Shown: piece after piece, positions 21,966 through 23,856 of the stretch
Layout: each line of letters starts with the position of its first letter
How positions within the stretch are numbered: position 1 is the stretch's first letter
Source: an uncultured Dermabacteraceae bacterium
Lineage (GTDB): Bacteria; Actinomycetota; Actinomycetes; Actinomycetales; Dermabacteraceae
DNA length: 23,856 bases
Reading direction: 5' to 3'
Assembly: GCA_943913905.1 (NCBI GenBank)
Contig: CALTZZ010000019.1
Coordinates: 1 to 23,856 of the forward strand
Made by a program: the position numbers and the translations under genes
Notes under the pieces: generated by a model
Database searches by the model: none
What the model was told of the DNA's origin: nothing
Seen by the model: the letters and a program-made list of their open reading frames with translations, nothing else

Positions 21966-23856
21966 GTGGCTAAAGTTCGCGTTCATGAGCTCGCGAAAGA
22001 GCTCGGACTGCCGAGTAAAGAAGTCCTCAAGAAGCTTGAGGACATGGGCGAATTCGTTCGCTCCGCCTCGTCCACCATCGAGGCACCGGTCGCACGCCGC
22101 GTCCGTAATGCATTCCCGGCCGGAGGAGAAAAAGAGTCCTCCGCTAACGCCAAGGCGAAGCCAGCATCGTCCAAGCCTGGAGCATCCAAGCCCGGGCCGA
22201 AGCCAGCACCGAAGAAGCCTGCGGCAGCCGAAAAGCCCGCTGCTCGCACCGATGCCGACAAATCTGAATCAGAATCAACCACGTCGCCGGAGCCTGCTCG
22301 CGAGCAGAAGCCGTCGGCCCCGAAGCCTTCCGCTGCCGCCCCGAAGTCGGACGCTTCGCAATCAGGAGCGCCAAAGTCAGGAGCACCGAAGTCAGGTGCG
22401 CCGAAGCCTGGTGCCAAGCCGACCCCCAAGGCGATGCCGGCCGAAAAGCCCACTCCGAAGGCGCCGTCCTCAGACAAGCCCGCTCGGAAGTCGAACGCAC
22501 CGAAGCCCGGAGGTGAACGCCCCGGACCGCGCCCCGGCGGCACCCGCCCGGGCAACAACCCGTTTGCGTCCGCGCAGGGTATGCCTCGCCCCGGTGGTCC
22601 GCGTCCCGGCGGCCCGCGTGGCCCGCGCCCGGGCAACAACCCGTTTGCGTCCGCACAGGGCATGCCCCGTCCCGGTGGTCGCCCCGGTCAGGGAGGCCAG
22701 GGTGGTCAAGGTGGCCAGGGCGGCCCCCGTCCACAGCGCCGCGACGGCCAGGGTGGAGACTCACGCCCGGCACGCGGTGAAGGCGGTAACCGTCAGGGAG
22801 CAGGCCGTCCCGGCCCGCGCCCAGGTGGCGGTCCTCGCCCGAACCCGAACATGATGCCCACGCACTCGCAGGCTGCTGAAACCGGCGGAAAGCCGTCGGG
22901 CGGCCGCGGTGGTCGTGGAGGGCGCCCAGGCGGCGGCAACGGTCCTCGTCCAGGCGGCTTCGGCGGCCCCGGTGGCGGTGGCCGTCCCGGTGGTGGACGC
23001 CGCGGTGGTACCCAGGGTGCCTTCGGACGCGGCGGAAAGCCCGCGAAGAGCCGTAAGTCGAAGCGCGCCAAGCGCCAGGAATTCGAGCAGATGCAGGTGC
23101 CCGCACCGGGCGGTGTGTCGATTCCCCGCGGCAACGGTGCAACGGTTCGTCTTCGCCGTGGCGCCACGCTGAGCGATTTCGCTGATCGCATCGACGTCAA
23201 CCCGGCATCGCTCATCACCGTTCTCTTCGCCCTCGGAGAGATGGCTACGGCAACGCAGTCGCTCGACGAGGAAACCTTCCTCCTCCTCGGCGAAGAGCTG
23301 GGTTACGAAATCCAGATCGTGTCGCCGGAAGACGAAGAGCGCGAGCTTCTTGAACAGTTCGATATCGACCTCGAAGGCGAACTCGAAGAAGAAGACGAGG
23401 ATGAACGCCTCCCGCGTTCGCCCGTCGTGACCGTTATGGGCCACGTTGACCACGGTAAGACTCGCCTTCTGGACGCGGTTCGCCGCGCGAATGTGGGGCA
23501 GGGCGAAGCCGGCGGCATCACCCAGCACATCGGTGCCTACCAGGTACAGGTGGACCACAATGGCGAAGAACGCCCGATCACCTTCATCGATACCCCGGGT
23601 CACGAGGCGTTTACCGCCATGCGTGCCCGTGGTGCCAAGGTCACCGACATCGCGATCCTCGTGGTGGCTGCAGACGACGGCGTGATGCCGCAGACCATCG
23701 AAGCACTGAACCACGCGCAAGCGGCAGATGTGCCGATCGTGGTCGCGGTCAACAAGATCGATAAGGAAGGCGCGAACCCGGATAAGATCCGCGCCCAGCT
23801 CACCGAGTACAACCTTGTGGCTGAGGAATACGGTGGCGACACCATGTTCGTGGACG
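21966..23856 (+). CDS. infB: Translation initiation factor IF-2 (3' end outside window)
   Basis: IF-2 is the GTPase that delivers initiator tRNA and joins the ribosomal subunits. The GTG start (AKVRVHELAKELGLPSKEVL) has AGGAG 4 nt upstream. The first 630 residues are present: an N-terminal IF2_N module (about 1–50), a long disordered Ala/Lys/Pro then Gly/Arg/Pro-rich region (about 60–365), a second IF2_N module (about 378–440, VRLRRGATLSDFADRIDVNPASLI), an acidic linker and most of the G domain. G-domain motifs are GHVDHGKT (492–499), AGGITQHIGAY, DTPGHEAF (542–549) and NKID (596–599). Domains II–IV lie beyond the window. The disordered region carries two kinds of tandem repeat and strong Gly/Arg codon bias, as in other actinobacterial IF-2 proteins. 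Confidence 0.97.
   Translation, partial: MAKVRVHELAKELGLPSKEVLKKLEDMGEFVRSASSTIEAPVARRVRNAFPAGGEKESSANAKAKPASSKPGASKPGPKPAPKKPAAAEKPAARTDADKSESESTTSPEPAREQKPSAPKPSAAAPKSDASQSGAPKSGAPKSGAPKPGAKPTPKAMPAEKPTPKAPSSDKPARKSNAPKPGGERPGPRPGGTRPGNNPFASAQGMPRPGGPRPGGPRGPRPGNNPFASAQGMPRPGGRPGQGGQGGQGGQGGPRPQRRDGQGGDSRPARGEGGNRQGAGRPGPRPGGGPRPNPNMMPTHSQAAETGGKPSGGRGGRGGRPGGGNGPRPGGFGGPGGGGRPGGGRRGGTQGAFGRGGKPAKSRKSKRAKRQEFEQMQVPAPGGVSIPRGNGATVRLRRGATLSDFADRIDVNPASLITVLFALGEMATATQSLDEETFLLLGEELGYEIQIVSPEDEERELLEQFDIDLEGELEEEDEDERLPRSPVVTVMGHVDHGKTRLLDAVRRANVGQGEAGGITQHIGAYQVQVDHNGEERPITFIDTPGHEAFTAMRARGAKVTDIAILVVAADDGVMPQTIEALNHAQAADVPIVVAVNKIDKEGANPDKIRAQLTEYNLVAEEYGGDTMFVD
22362..22406 (+). repeat. 15-bp tandem repeat (SGAPK ×3) in infB
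   Basis: Three head-to-tail units of TCAGGAGCGCCAAAG type (22362, 22377, 22392) encode SGAPK-SGAPK-SGAPK, with a degenerate fourth copy (PGAK). The differences are single bases, mostly at third positions. The repeat lies in the disordered N-terminal half of IF-2. Confidence 0.8.
22545..22706 (+). repeat. 81-bp tandem duplication in infB (two copies of a 27-residue unit)
   Basis: The segment starting RPGNNPFASAQGMPRPGG occurs at 22545 (residue 194) and again 81 bases later at 22626 (residue 221). The first 50 or so bases of the two copies differ only at a few third-codon positions. The tail of the second copy diverges into a Gly-Gln repeat. It is an in-frame duplication within the Gly/Arg/Pro-rich linker. 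Confidence 0.85.

Noticed and set aside
21964..22854. Arg/Pro/Ser-rich plus-strand frame and overlapping minus-strand frames within infB
   Set aside because: They are alternative readings of the repeat-rich IF-2 linker. The infB frame is continuous from start to window end with domains on both sides.

Overview
The window is high-GC DNA from an actinobacterium, most likely order Micrococcales. A member of Dermabacteraceae or a near relative is a guess from overall look and GC, not a demonstrated assignment. The main evidence is gene order. A comM–dprA–xerC block is followed by an M23 peptidase, then rpsB–tsf–pyrH–frr–cdsA–rlmN, then a DivIVA-repeat protein, a site-2 protease, a GNAT protein, proS, a ferritin-like lipoprotein, and rimP–nusA–ylxR–infB. 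This is the standard actinobacterial translation and envelope neighbourhood. GTG starts and 1–8 nt gene overlaps are common here, as in such genomes.

Positions 1–2160 (minus strand) hold most of an accessory SecA2 translocase whose C-terminal end lies outside the window. A 537-nt stretch with no recognisable gene follows. Then comes a 5'-truncated comM, of which only the Walker B region and the C-terminal domain remain. It runs directly into dprA. The secA2/comM boundary looks like a rearrangement junction or the edge of an insertion. A small Sfp-type phosphopantetheinyl transferase lies on the opposite strand between dprA and xerC. XerC is about 100 residues longer than usual because an 18-bp minisatellite, encoding Gly-rich hexapeptides, sits in the linker between its two domains.

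Positions 6448–13119 hold a secreted M23-family protein (minus strand), then ribosomal protein S2 and EF-Ts, a strong hairpin terminator, UMP kinase, ribosome recycling factor, CDP-diglyceride synthase and the RlmN methyltransferase. Positions 13211–15956 hold three overlapping genes: a DivIVA-repeat protein, a site-2 (Rip1/RseP-type) protease and a GNAT acetyltransferase. The isoprenoid genes dxr and ispG, which usually flank the protease in actinobacteria, are absent. A small alarmone synthetase (minus strand) lies divergent to proS.

Positions 18685–23856 hold a DUF4439-type lipoprotein (minus strand), then rimP, nusA, ylxR and infB. The infB gene is cut by the window end and has internal repeats in its disordered N-terminal half. 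A perfect 13-bp inverted repeat followed by a TAGACT box separates nusA from ylxR–infB. The same TAGACT hexamer lies upstream of rpsB, pyrH and proS and may be the local -10 element.

Most of the window is ordinary housekeeping sequence. I found no convincing new system such as a defence island, CRISPR array or biosynthetic cluster. The features most worth a second look are the XerC minisatellite, the secA2/comM junction, the missing dxr/ispG genes and the altered active site of the M23 protein.
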